From the NCBI GenBank assembly GCA_964512045.1, contig CAZEJK010000007.1:1-51393 (forward strand): a DNA stretch of 51,393 nt. Reading direction: 5' to 3'. The translations under genes were made by a program, and so were the position numbers. The notes beneath the pieces are model-generated. The model saw nothing but the letters and a program-made list of their open reading frames with translations. It was not told where the DNA came from and did not search any database. This DNA is from CAZEJK01 sp964512045. Lineage in GTDB: Bacteria > Acidobacteriota > Thermoanaerobaculia > Thermoanaerobaculales > Sulfomarinibacteraceae. Shown piece by piece: positions 45,621-51,393 of the stretch. Position 1 is the stretch's first letter; every line of letters begins with the position of its first letter.

Positions 45621-45767
45621 GCCGGCGTCACCGATGACGGCGACACCACTGAAGCTCGACCACGCACTCGGACGGGTCACGGGCCAGGCGTCAGGGCCAC
45701 CGCACTCGCCACGCAGACCACGCTCCGGGAACCTCCGCCCGCGCACCAGCGCGGGCGCCTTTCTTTC
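45621..45767 (+). ncRNA. Candidate sigma54-dependent small RNA
   Basis: About 145 nt from the predicted sigma54 start to an intrinsic terminator, with no ORF that has a ribosome-binding site. A 5' hairpin (CGTCA-CCGA-TGACG) and the terminator stem are visible. The existence of the transcript is inferred only from these flanking signals; it could also be a leader or a short coding RNA. Confidence 0.5.
45736..45767 (+). terminator. Intrinsic terminator of the candidate sRNA
   Basis: Nine-bp stem (45736-45744 with 45749-45757), loop ACCA, then CCTTTCTTTCC. It would also stop read-through from the GAF-AAA activator gene, 243 bp upstream. Confidence 0.75.
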
Positions 45768-46128
45768 CAACGGGGCCGCGGGCCGCAACCGAAGTGATAC
45801 TGCAGAGGTGCCGGCCCCGCGCCCGAGTAGCTGTACGGTACGAGGTGTTGGCGTTGAGCTCTCCCACCCACCCAGTCTCACTCGCAGGAGCAACGACGCC
45901 ACAGCCGGCTCCGGTCCTGGCCCCCGGTCCCGGCCCCGACAGCCGGATCCCGGCCATCCGGATCCCGGCGCATGCCTCATCTTTTCGAAGATGTCGGGTC
46001 TTGAGTTGCCAACGTGTCTCGGGACCTCTCGGCAGTCGGTTCGAGCACGGGCCCTGCCAGAGCGAACCGGGACCGTGGATGCTGCGTTGATCGACGCAGA
46101 GGCTTGGGAGCTGCGGCCGACGGATGTG
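45768..46128. other. Non-coding stretch, no gene identified
   Basis: No ORF here has both a start signal and protein-like composition. It contains a direct repeat CCGGATCCCGG (two copies near 45951 and 45968) and a small hairpin CATCTT-TTCG-AAGATG near 45978. Codon pattern and base skew differ from the neighbouring genes. Confidence 0.6.
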
Positions 46129-46179
46129 TTGCATTTGTCCTGTGGCGATGCAATATGCATTCTATGTTGCATAATGCAA
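46129..46179. promoter_or_regulatory. Candidate activator-binding site cluster (UAS2)
   Basis: Five TGCAT-type half-sites in 50 bp: TTGCAT (46129), ATGCAA (46148), TGCATTC (46156) and the perfect 13-bp dyad TTGCATAATGCAA (46167-46179). The dyad centre is about 143 bp before the second sigma54 start. The AT-rich palindromes stand out against the GC-rich surroundings. Confidence 0.55.
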
Positions 46180-46289
46180 GATGCCGTCTGAGCGTTTGCT
46201 GTTGGGGACTTCCGCGTCTCCCAGTCATTCGGACGCGCTGTGTGTCGCAAAGTGCATCATTTCGTTGTCAACCTTCTCATAGTACAGAC

Positions 46290-46305
46290 TGGCACAGTTG
46301 TTGCG
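46290..46305 (+). promoter_or_regulatory. Sigma54 (-24/-12) promoter 2
   Basis: TGGCACAGTTGTTGCG: TGGCAC, 5 nt, TTGC with exact consensus spacing. The start is predicted near 46316, two to three bases before a GGAGG ribosome-binding site. Confidence 0.7.
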
Positions 46306-46329
46306 CTCTGCAGCGGCGGAGGTTGGTCT

Positions 46330-46485
46330 ATGAGCTCGGTTGCGCTCAAGAGAGCTTCGTGGTGGGTCGCGGGAGCCGCAGCAGGGATCTCGATCGCTGC
46401 GGGTTTGCTCGAGCTTTCCGTGTCAGTGCCCGTGTCGCGGCTCGAGATAGCATGGACATTGGCGCGGGTGGTGATACAACTGTAG
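46330..46485 (+). CDS. 51-aa single-TM small protein downstream of a sigma54 promoter
   Basis: 51 aa with a basic N-terminus (MSSVALKRASWW) and one hydrophobic segment (about 12-32; VAGAAAGISIAAGLLELSV), then a short amphipathic tail. No family recognised. GGAGG sits 7 nt before the ATG and the predicted sigma54 start about 14 nt before it, which is why this start is preferred to an in-frame ATG at 46240 that would place the promoter inside the gene. Its TAG stop overlaps the -10 of the next gene. It may be a stress-induced membrane peptide that signals to the anti-sigma/STAS/PP2C operon (inference). A leader peptide is the alternative. Confidence 0.5.
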   Translation: MSSVALKRASWWVAGAAAGISIAAGLLELSVSVPVSRLEIAWTLARVVIQL

Positions 46486-46488
46486 CCT
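46459..46488 (+). promoter_or_regulatory. Leaderless-type promoter of the anti-sigma/STAS/PP2C operon
   Basis: TTGGCG (46459-46464), 18-bp spacer, TAGCCT (46483-46488), then 6 nt (GTGGAC) and ATG at 46495. No Shine-Dalgarno precedes the ATG. The -10 overlaps the stop codon of the small protein. Confidence 0.5.
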
Positions 46489-46494
46489 GTGGAC

Positions 46495-46914
46495 ATGAAG
46501 GTTGCACTTCACCTCCCGTCGGTTCCGGATATGGAGCTGACGGCAGCCAAGGCTGCCGAGGTGCTCGGGCGGCGTCTCGGGATGTCGCGAGAGAGCATCG
46601 ACGCAGTCGGTGTGGCCGTCGTCGAGGCGTGTCTCAACGCCATGGAGCACGGCGACCACGGAACGCTGGAGGTGCGCCTCGAGAGCACGACGGCCGCGGG
46701 GCAGGCACAGCTGATCATAGAGGTCGAGGATCACGGTCGGGGGTTCGATCCCGAGGCCGTGGTCAGCAACAGCCCTCATCGGATTCTGGGCTCGAAGGAG
46801 AAGCGAGGCTGGGGGCTTCGTCTGATCCGTGAGCTGATGGATGAGGTGACGATCGACTCTCGTCCTGGGCGGACCCTCGTGCGGATGTGCAAGTTTGTGG
46901 AGGCTCAGGAATGA
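46495..46914 (+). CDS. RsbW-like anti-sigma factor serine kinase (HATPase)
   Basis: 139 aa. GHKL ATPase of the RsbW/SpoIIAB class, which binds a sigma factor or other partner and phosphorylates a STAS antagonist. N-box E44-A-C-L-N48-A, G1 box EDHGRGFD (78-85) and G2 box RGWGLRLI are present; the protein is a single domain. ATG at 46495 or GTG at 46489 are both possible; the -10 hexamer position favours 46495. The stop overlaps the STAS gene start (ATGA). No sigma factor gene follows, so the released partner is unknown. Confidence 0.9.
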   Translation: MKVALHLPSVPDMELTAAKAAEVLGRRLGMSRESIDAVGVAVVEACLNAMEHGDHGTLEVRLESTTAAGQAQLIIEVEDHGRGFDPEAVVSNSPHRILGSKEKRGWGLRLIRELMDEVTIDSRPGRTLVRMCKFVEAQE

Positions 46915-47282
46915 ACGACCAACTCAAGCTCTCGTCAGAGACGTTGCCAGGGGGAGTCGGGGTGATCTCCGCCGCCGGGTACATTAACAACGAAGGGGGC
47001 GAGGCGATCGCGGACGCCTCCGAGTCGCTGCTCGAGCGTGGCTGTACGGTGCTGTTGATCGATCTCGACGGTACCCGCATCATCAACTCGATCGGCGTTT
47101 CGATCTTGCTCGAGATACTCGAGAAGATCCTGGAGCGTGGCGGTCGTCTCGCGTTCTGCAACCTGTCGCCCACGATCTCCAAGACGTTCGAGATCATGGG
47201 TCTGACACAGTACGCCGGCGTTTTCGAGGACCGTTCTGCGGCGCTGGCGAACCTGGGCTCTCCAGGCGATGAGGGCGCATGA
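46911..47282 (+). CDS. STAS-domain anti-anti-sigma factor (RsbV-like)
   Basis: 123 aa. STAS domain (about 10-110) with IDLDGTRIINSIGVSILLEIL containing the likely phospho-acceptor serine S60; in the unphosphorylated state it should bind the RsbW-like kinase. The C-terminus (QYAGVFEDRSAALANLG) matches the family end. The ATG at 46911 overlaps the kinase stop, and GGAGG lies about 10 nt upstream. It overlaps the phosphatase gene by 14 bp, so the three are one operon. Confidence 0.92.
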   Translation: MNDQLKLSSETLPGGVGVISAAGYINNEGGEAIADASESLLERGCTVLLIDLDGTRIINSIGVSILLEILEKILERGGRLAFCNLSPTISKTFEIMGLTQYAGVFEDRSAALANLGSPGDEGA

Positions 47283-48789
47283 TCTCTTACGGCTGGCCGA
47301 TCTCGCTCTCGCCGGCCAGCTCAGCTCACAGCTCCCCGAGGAGCTCCTGGCTCTTCTTGCGCGGGCGACGGGTGCCCGTGCCGGTTGCCTGGAGCGATGT
47401 GACACGACTGTCGCCCGGTGGCCGGCCGGTACCGACGGATCCCCAGACAGCTCCGGCGAGGGGTGGGCCGTTGTACCGTTGTCTGCAGTCGAGGACGGAT
47501 GGTCTGTCCATCTGCTTTTGCCCCAACGTCTTGACGAGGAGCTGCTGACCTCCGCTCGGTTGACGCTGAGCATCTGGAGCCTGCGCGAGGAGCTGAAGAA
47601 GTCTCGATTCGACGAGCGTTTCCGACTTTGGGAGCTGGAGGCGGTGCGCTCGATTGCGGCATCGATCGGTGGAATCCTCGATGACGATCGTTTGGCCGAC
47701 GAGCTGATCGCACATCTGGTCAGCCTCCTCGGCGTGCGCAGCGCCCATCTGTACCGGGACGGCTCGGATCGCGTCACGCCGGTCGGTGGTTTCGGCGCGC
47801 CAGCGATGTCGGCGGCGGAGCTTTTGCGTCTGTGGGGGCAGAGCGTGTTCGAAGCCGAACGCATCGCCGCACCGATTAGCTCGCATAGCGGTGTGCTCGG
47901 GATGGTCGTGCTCGGGGGCAAGGAGGCCCGCGCCGGTACCGAGCCGTTCTCCTCGAACGATCAGCGGCTGCTGGAGATGTTTGCGGCTCAGGCTGCGGTC
48001 GCCTTCGAAAATGCACGTCTGTACCGTGAGTCGTTGGAGAAGGAGCGGCTGCGACGTGAGCTGGAGGTGGCGGCTGCTGTCCAGAGCCACCTGTATCCGC
48101 GAGGCTTTCCGGAGCTCCCCGGGCTGCGCATGGCAGCACGCTCGCGGCCGAGTCGCCAGGTGGGAGGCGACTCGTTCGACGTGTCGGCAACTGACGGCGT
48201 GCTCGTCGCCACCGTGGCCGATGTCTCCGGCAAAGGCGTTGGCGCGGGGATGCTCGCCGCCGGGATCCATGCCGGAGTCCGGGTGATGGCCGATATGAAT
48301 CTGTCGCTCGCCGAGGTCGTCGCGCGCCTCAACCGCTACCTGCACGGCGCCACCCCGGATAACCGTTTCGCCACCCTGGCCACGATGCGCGTCGAGCGAG
48401 ATGGGACGATCGGTGTCGTCAACGCGGGTCACTGCCCGGTGCTGATCGTACGTCGTGACGGCGCCGTGGACTCGATCGAGAGCTCGGGCCTGCCGATCGG
48501 TCTGCTGGCCGCGGACACCGTCTACAGCGAGGAGCTGAACACCCTCGAGGAGGGCGATTTCGTCCTGTTTTACACCGATGGCGTGACCGAGGCAGAGAGC
48601 GCCGCGGAGGAGGAGTTCGGAGTGGAGCGCCTTGTCGAGGTGGTTCGGGCGCTCGCGGGACACCCCGCCGAGGAGGTCTGCAACGCGGTGCTGGATGCCG
48701 TGGAACGGTTCACCGGCGGCGTAACGTTTTCAGACGACGTGACGCTTCTGGTGGTGGAGCGGCTCATGTCGGGAGGCTCAGCGGAGTAG
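47269..48789 (+). CDS. GAF-domain PP2C-type (SpoIIE/RsbU) phosphatase
   Basis: 506 aa. The first ~105 residues are a degenerate sensor module, followed by a GAF domain (about 120-250) and a linker helix (YRESLEKERLRRELEVAAAVQSHLYP). The SpoIIE PP2C domain (about 275-500) has its metal aspartates: VGGDSFD (D301), VADVSGKG (D318), YTDGVTE and SDDVTLLVV. It should dephosphorylate the STAS protein encoded just upstream and so relieve the kinase's partner, giving a complete RsbU-V-W type switch. A second phosphatase of the same kind is at 26.2-27.4 kb. The 3' end overlaps the convergent heptosyltransferase gene by 12 bp. Confidence 0.92.
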   Translation: MRAHDLLRLADLALAGQLSSQLPEELLALLARATGARAGCLERCDTTVARWPAGTDGSPDSSGEGWAVVPLSAVEDGWSVHLLLPQRLDEELLTSARLTLSIWSLREELKKSRFDERFRLWELEAVRSIAASIGGILDDDRLADELIAHLVSLLGVRSAHLYRDGSDRVTPVGGFGAPAMSAAELLRLWGQSVFEAERIAAPISSHSGVLGMVVLGGKEARAGTEPFSSNDQRLLEMFAAQAAVAFENARLYRESLEKERLRRELEVAAAVQSHLYPRGFPELPGLRMAARSRPSRQVGGDSFDVSATDGVLVATVADVSGKGVGAGMLAAGIHAGVRVMADMNLSLAEVVARLNRYLHGATPDNRFATLATMRVERDGTIGVVNAGHCPVLIVRRDGAVDSIESSGLPIGLLAADTVYSEELNTLEEGDFVLFYTDGVTEAESAAEEEFGVERLVEVVRALAGHPAEEVCNAVLDAVERFTGGVTFSDDVTLLVVERLMSGGSAE

Positions 48790-49773
48790 ATCGAGCGCGC
48801 TGGCCAGAATCTCTGTGGAGCTCACATCGCGTACGCGCCGGGCGGCCGATCTGCGTCCACGGCCCCTGGCCGACGTCACGGCAGAGACCACCGCACATCT
48901 CCGACCGAGGGGCCCGTTACGGACAGGATCGGTGGCCAGATGGACTGCGAGCGTGGGTACGCCGAGGCTCGCCGCCAGGTGGATTGGTCCCGTGTCGGCG
49001 CCAATGACCAGGTGGCTTTGGGCCAGGAGGCTGGCAAGCTCGAGGATCGTGGTCGGAGGTGCGACGACGGCGCTCTCTCGAGCGGCGGTGGCGACTGCGA
49101 TCGCACGCTCGTGCTCGCCTGGCCCCCATGCGACGAGAACCTGGAGCCCGTGTGCGCCGAGGCCCATGGCCACGTCGGCGAGGGTCTCCCCGGAGAGCAC
49201 CTTCTCCGGTCGGCCGGCGCCGGGGAGGAGAACGGCGGTTGCCTCCGAGCTGGCCTCCACCGGTCCTGGGAGCAGCCAGCGGCCGTCCGGTGGCTCTGGT
49301 GGTTTTGCTGGCGCGCCAAGTGCCTGCGCGAGACGGAGAAACCGGTGGCTGGCGTGGCCGGGGTCGGGGCCCAGAGCTACCGTTTCCGTGTACGCGAGGC
49401 CAGCGAGCCGCTCCCGTCGCCATCGCCGGTCGAAGCCGAGCCGCCGGGCTGCTCCAGACATGTGCGTGATCAGCGCTGACTTCAAGACGCCCTGAGAGTC
49501 CAGACAGACCTCCGGGTCCAGGGCCGAGAGCTGGGCGCGAAGCTCTCCGACCGCATGGCGTGTGGAGGCTGCCAACGGCGTGCGTCGCCATCTGCGCGTA
49601 TCGACGGTGACCACCCGCTGGACGGCTGGGTGTCCCTCGATCAGGCATGCGAACGGCTGCTCCACGATCCATGTGAGCTCCACCGGATGCGGAAGCTGGT
49701 GCAGTGCTTCGGCGAGCGGCCAGCTGTGGATGATGTCGCCGAGCGACGACAGGCGGACCAGGATCAGGCGCAT
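48778..49773 (-). CDS. Family 9 glycosyltransferase (heptosyltransferase, WaaC/WaaF-like)
   Basis: 331 aa. GT-B fold enzyme that transfers heptose from ADP-heptose to the LPS inner core. Signatures: ILVRLSSLGDIIHSWPLAEAL at the N-terminus, DSQGVLKSALI, LLPGAGRPEKVLSGETLADVA and the nucleotide-site VIGADTGPIHLAASLGVPTLAV. The N-terminal RLSSLGD supports WaaC (heptosyltransferase I). The ATG at 49773 gives the usual start. It is the last of three co-directional heptose genes (10-bp gap). Confidence 0.9.
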   Translation of the reverse strand: MRLILVRLSSLGDIIHSWPLAEALHQLPHPVELTWIVEQPFACLIEGHPAVQRVVTVDTRRWRRTPLAASTRHAVGELRAQLSALDPEVCLDSQGVLKSALITHMSGAARRLGFDRRWRRERLAGLAYTETVALGPDPGHASHRFLRLAQALGAPAKPPEPPDGRWLLPGPVEASSEATAVLLPGAGRPEKVLSGETLADVAMGLGAHGLQVLVAWGPGEHERAIAVATAARESAVVAPPTTILELASLLAQSHLVIGADTGPIHLAASLGVPTLAVHLATDPVRNGPLGRRCAVVSAVTSARGRGRRSAARRVRDVSSTEILASALDLLR

Positions 49774-49783
49774 TCGGCTCGTC

Positions 49784-50278
49784 CTAGGGGCCCTCAATCG
49801 AGCCGAATCGCTCTACGATAACGGCGATCACGTCGGTCGTGGCGTGGTTCTTCGGGTCACCGCAGATCACCGTCGAGCCGCCGTACGCTTCGACGACGGT
49901 GCGTTCCGGCACGGTCCCGACGGTGTAGTCGGTGCCCTTCGCGTGGACATCGGGCCTGAGCAGCTCGAGCAGAGGAGCGACCGTGGGCTCGTCGAACACG
50001 ACCACCAGGTCGACCGGTTGCAGGTGAGCCACGAGCTCGGCGCGTTCGTCAGTGGGAATGATCGGGCGCTTCGGACCCTTGGCGAGTCGCACCGAGCTAT
50101 CGCTGTTGACGGCGACGATCAGCCGATCGGCACAGTCCCGGGCCCCGACGAGATACCGCACGTGACCGACGTGGAGCATGTCGAACGCCCCGTTGGCGAG
50201 CGCGATGGTCTCGCCGGCTGCGCGCCACGCCATGCAGTGCGCGACCGCCTGCTCGCGTGACACCATCGGCGCGCTCAC
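49784..50278 (-). CDS. D-glycero-beta-D-manno-heptose 1-phosphate adenylyltransferase
   Basis: 164 aa. Forms ADP-heptose from heptose-1-phosphate and ATP; equivalent to the C-terminal domain of E. coli HldE. Nucleotidyltransferase motif NGAFDMLHVGHVRYL (HxGH), then AVNSDSSVRLAKGPKRPI, ERAELVAHLQPVDLVVVFDEPTP-like segment and HAKGTDYTV. The ATG overlaps the stop of the kinase gene by 4 bp (ATGA), so the two halves of HldE are here separate but coupled proteins. Confidence 0.93.
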   Translation of the reverse strand: MSAPMVSREQAVAHCMAWRAAGETIALANGAFDMLHVGHVRYLVGARDCADRLIVAVNSDSSVRLAKGPKRPIIPTDERAELVAHLQPVDLVVVFDEPTVAPLLELLRPDVHAKGTDYTVGTVPERTVVEAYGGSTVICGDPKNHATTDVIAVIVERFGSIEGP

Positions 50279-51270
50279 GGAATCCTCGACGAGCTCATCA
50301 GCGCGGTGCGTAGCTCCATGCGACTGACGGTCGCGGTGCCGCGCTTCATCACCACCAGGCCACCGCCGAGATTGGCGAGCCGGGCGGCCTCCAGTGGTGT
50401 CGCGCCGGCGGCGAGTGCAGCCGTCAGCACGGCGAGCACCGTGTCCCCCGCCCCGGTGACGTCGGCCACCTCGTCCGTTCCGAACACACGGATGTGGTGG
50501 GCCTCACGCTCATCCACCAGCGTCATCCCCCGGCTGCCGCGCGTCGCCAGCAGGAAGCGGGCGTCAAGGCGCTGGCGAAGGGCCGAGGCCGCGTCGGCGA
50601 CCGACTGGTCATCGTCCAGCGGTGCGCCGACAAACGACTCGAGCTCCTGCTGATTCGGAGTTGCAGCATCCACGCCGTGGAGGTCGCTGAGACGGTACCG
50701 CGAGTCCAAGCACACCCATCGTTCCGGCGCGCGGAGGCGCCGCACGGTTTCCGGATCGACGCTACCGTAGCCGTAGTCCGACACGGCCACGCACGGCGCG
50801 CGATCGATGGCGTCCTCCAGAGTGGCGCGCAGCGCATCGCGCCAGTCGCCCTCATCAGGCAGCTCATCCTCCATGTCGTAGCGGGCGATCTGGTGCCGCA
50901 GCGAGCTGTGGCCACCGCCGAGGATCCGGACCTTGGTCGGCGTGCGGTACCCGTGACAGCGAACGATCGAACTGGTGTCGATCCCACGGCGCTCGAGAGC
51001 TTGGAGCAGTGCTTCCCCCGGCTCGTCCTCTCCCACCACGCCCGCGGCTGTCACGTCCACCTCCAGCGCTGCCAGGTTGGCCAGTGCGTTGGCTCCGCCT
51101 CCGGGGATATCCTGCTGGTCCTCGTAACGGAGGATGATCACCGGCGCCTCTCTGGAGATCCGCTTCGGCGTGCCCAGCACGAACCGGTCCAGCACCAGGT
51201 CGCCGTAGAGCACCACGCGGGCGTGCCGCATAGAGTCCACCAGCTCGATCAACCGTTTCCGTTCGTTCAT
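50275..51270 (-). CDS. D-glycero-beta-D-manno-heptose-7-phosphate kinase
   Basis: 331 aa. PfkB-family kinase, equivalent to the N-terminal domain of HldE, phosphorylating heptose-7-phosphate at C1. Visible: VVLYGDLVLDRFVLGTPKRISREAPV, PGGGANALANLAAL, VAVSDYGYGSV and the PfkB signature DVTGAGDTVLAVL with its catalytic Asp. First gene of the heptose operon. The ATG at 51270 has no Shine-Dalgarno but a TACACT hexamer 6 nt upstream, so it may be leaderless. Confidence 0.93.
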   Translation of the reverse strand: MNERKRLIELVDSMRHARVVLYGDLVLDRFVLGTPKRISREAPVIILRYEDQQDIPGGGANALANLAALEVDVTAAGVVGEDEPGEALLQALERRGIDTSSIVRCHGYRTPTKVRILGGGHSSLRHQIARYDMEDELPDEGDWRDALRATLEDAIDRAPCVAVSDYGYGSVDPETVRRLRAPERWVCLDSRYRLSDLHGVDAATPNQQELESFVGAPLDDDQSVADAASALRQRLDARFLLATRGSRGMTLVDEREAHHIRVFGTDEVADVTGAGDTVLAVLTAALAAGATPLEAARLANLGGGLVVMKRGTATVSRMELRTALMSSSRIP

Positions 51271-51276
51271 GCCGGC

Positions 51277-51282
51277 AGTGTA
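51277..51282 (-). promoter_or_regulatory. Leaderless-type -10 of the heptose operon (TACACT)
   Basis: Minus strand TACACT, 6 nt (GCCGGC), then ATG. No convincing -35 is seen at 17 bp. Confidence 0.4.
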
Positions 51283-51320
51283 CTCTCTCCGCTGCACCTC
51301 CGGGTACGAGGGGCAGGTCT

Positions 51321-51393
51321 CTTAGCAACTCAAAACTCCGTATCTTCGAAAAAATCGAAGCAAAGCTCCTGAGTTGAGTTCTAAATTTTGAAT
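51321..51393. other. AT-rich, hairpin-containing end of the contig
   Basis: The base composition drops from about two-thirds GC to mostly A and T. It contains CTTCGA-AAAAA-TCGAAG (51344-51360) nested in CAACTCA/TGAGTTG arms (51326-51332, 51370-51376). No ORF. It is probably the edge of a repeat or insertion that broke the assembly. Confidence 0.6.

Noticed and set aside
45508..46191. 227-codon ORF across the intergenic region
   Set aside because: It runs through both the sRNA terminator and UAS2, has no Shine-Dalgarno, and looks like random GC-rich translation.

Overview
The window is a high-GC chromosomal contig from a diderm (Gram-negative) bacterium. Outer-membrane markers are Pal and a CpoB/YbgF protein, ADP-heptose genes (kinase and nucleotidyltransferase) and a family-9 heptosyltransferase. 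Other traits fit Acidobacteriota (Thermoanaerobaculia or Holophagae relatives) best, with Myxococcota second: paired DUF4388-type proteins, FecR plus a tryptophan-rich DUF6600-like protein, an EF-G-2 type paralogue, sigma54 regulators and RsbU/V/W switch genes. The placement is inferred from gene content only; no rRNA is present.

Layout. 1-11 kb (+): isoaspartyl dipeptidase and a cyanophycin-synthetase-like protein whose ATP-grasp half looks inactive; flotillin; an aspartate aminotransferase fused to an HPrK/PEPCK-like P-loop domain; nucleoside diphosphate kinase; a PEP-carboxykinase-like protein; a SpoU methyltransferase. 11-16.3 kb: isochorismatase-family hydrolase (-), then speA, a membrane protein and uvrB (+). 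16.4-27.4 kb (-): lipoprotein, EF-G paralogue, purC, rpsT (broken by a 10-N assembly gap), cpoB, pal, TrmH-family methyltransferase, cdd, FecR/DUF6600 protein, left-handed beta-helix protein, PP2C phosphatase. 27.5-37.5 kb: thioredoxin lipoprotein (+), class A PBP (-), folK (+), sigma54 response regulator, ALDH7, NYN nuclease and two DUF4388-type proteins (-).

37.7-38.3 kb: promoter, tRNA-Val(TAC), tRNA-Asp(GTC) and a terminator, followed by an inverted copy of the tRNA-Asp 3' end and two copies of a 95-bp repeat. 38.3-43.9 kb: pseudokinase/FGE-sulfatase fusion (+), fumC (-), amidohydrolase lipoprotein (+). 44-48.8 kb (+): a GAF-AAA-Fis regulator, an unusually long non-coding stretch, and an anti-sigma kinase/STAS/PP2C triad. 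48.8-51.3 kb (-): the heptose genes. The final ~70 bp are sharply AT-rich.

The most interesting part is 45.5-46.5 kb. It holds two near-perfect sigma54 (-24/-12) promoters, each with palindromic TGCAT-type sites 90-145 bp upstream. The first leads into a ~145-nt stretch without a convincing ORF that ends in a clear intrinsic terminator: a candidate sigma54-dependent small RNA. The second leads, with a good Shine-Dalgarno, into a 51-codon single-TM protein immediately before the anti-sigma/STAS/PP2C operon. The adjacent activator carries GVATGV in place of the usual sigma54-contact GAFTGA motif. Separately, at least six genes here have a -10-like hexamer only 6-7 nt before the start codon, several with a -35 at 17-18 bp, suggesting common leaderless transcription.
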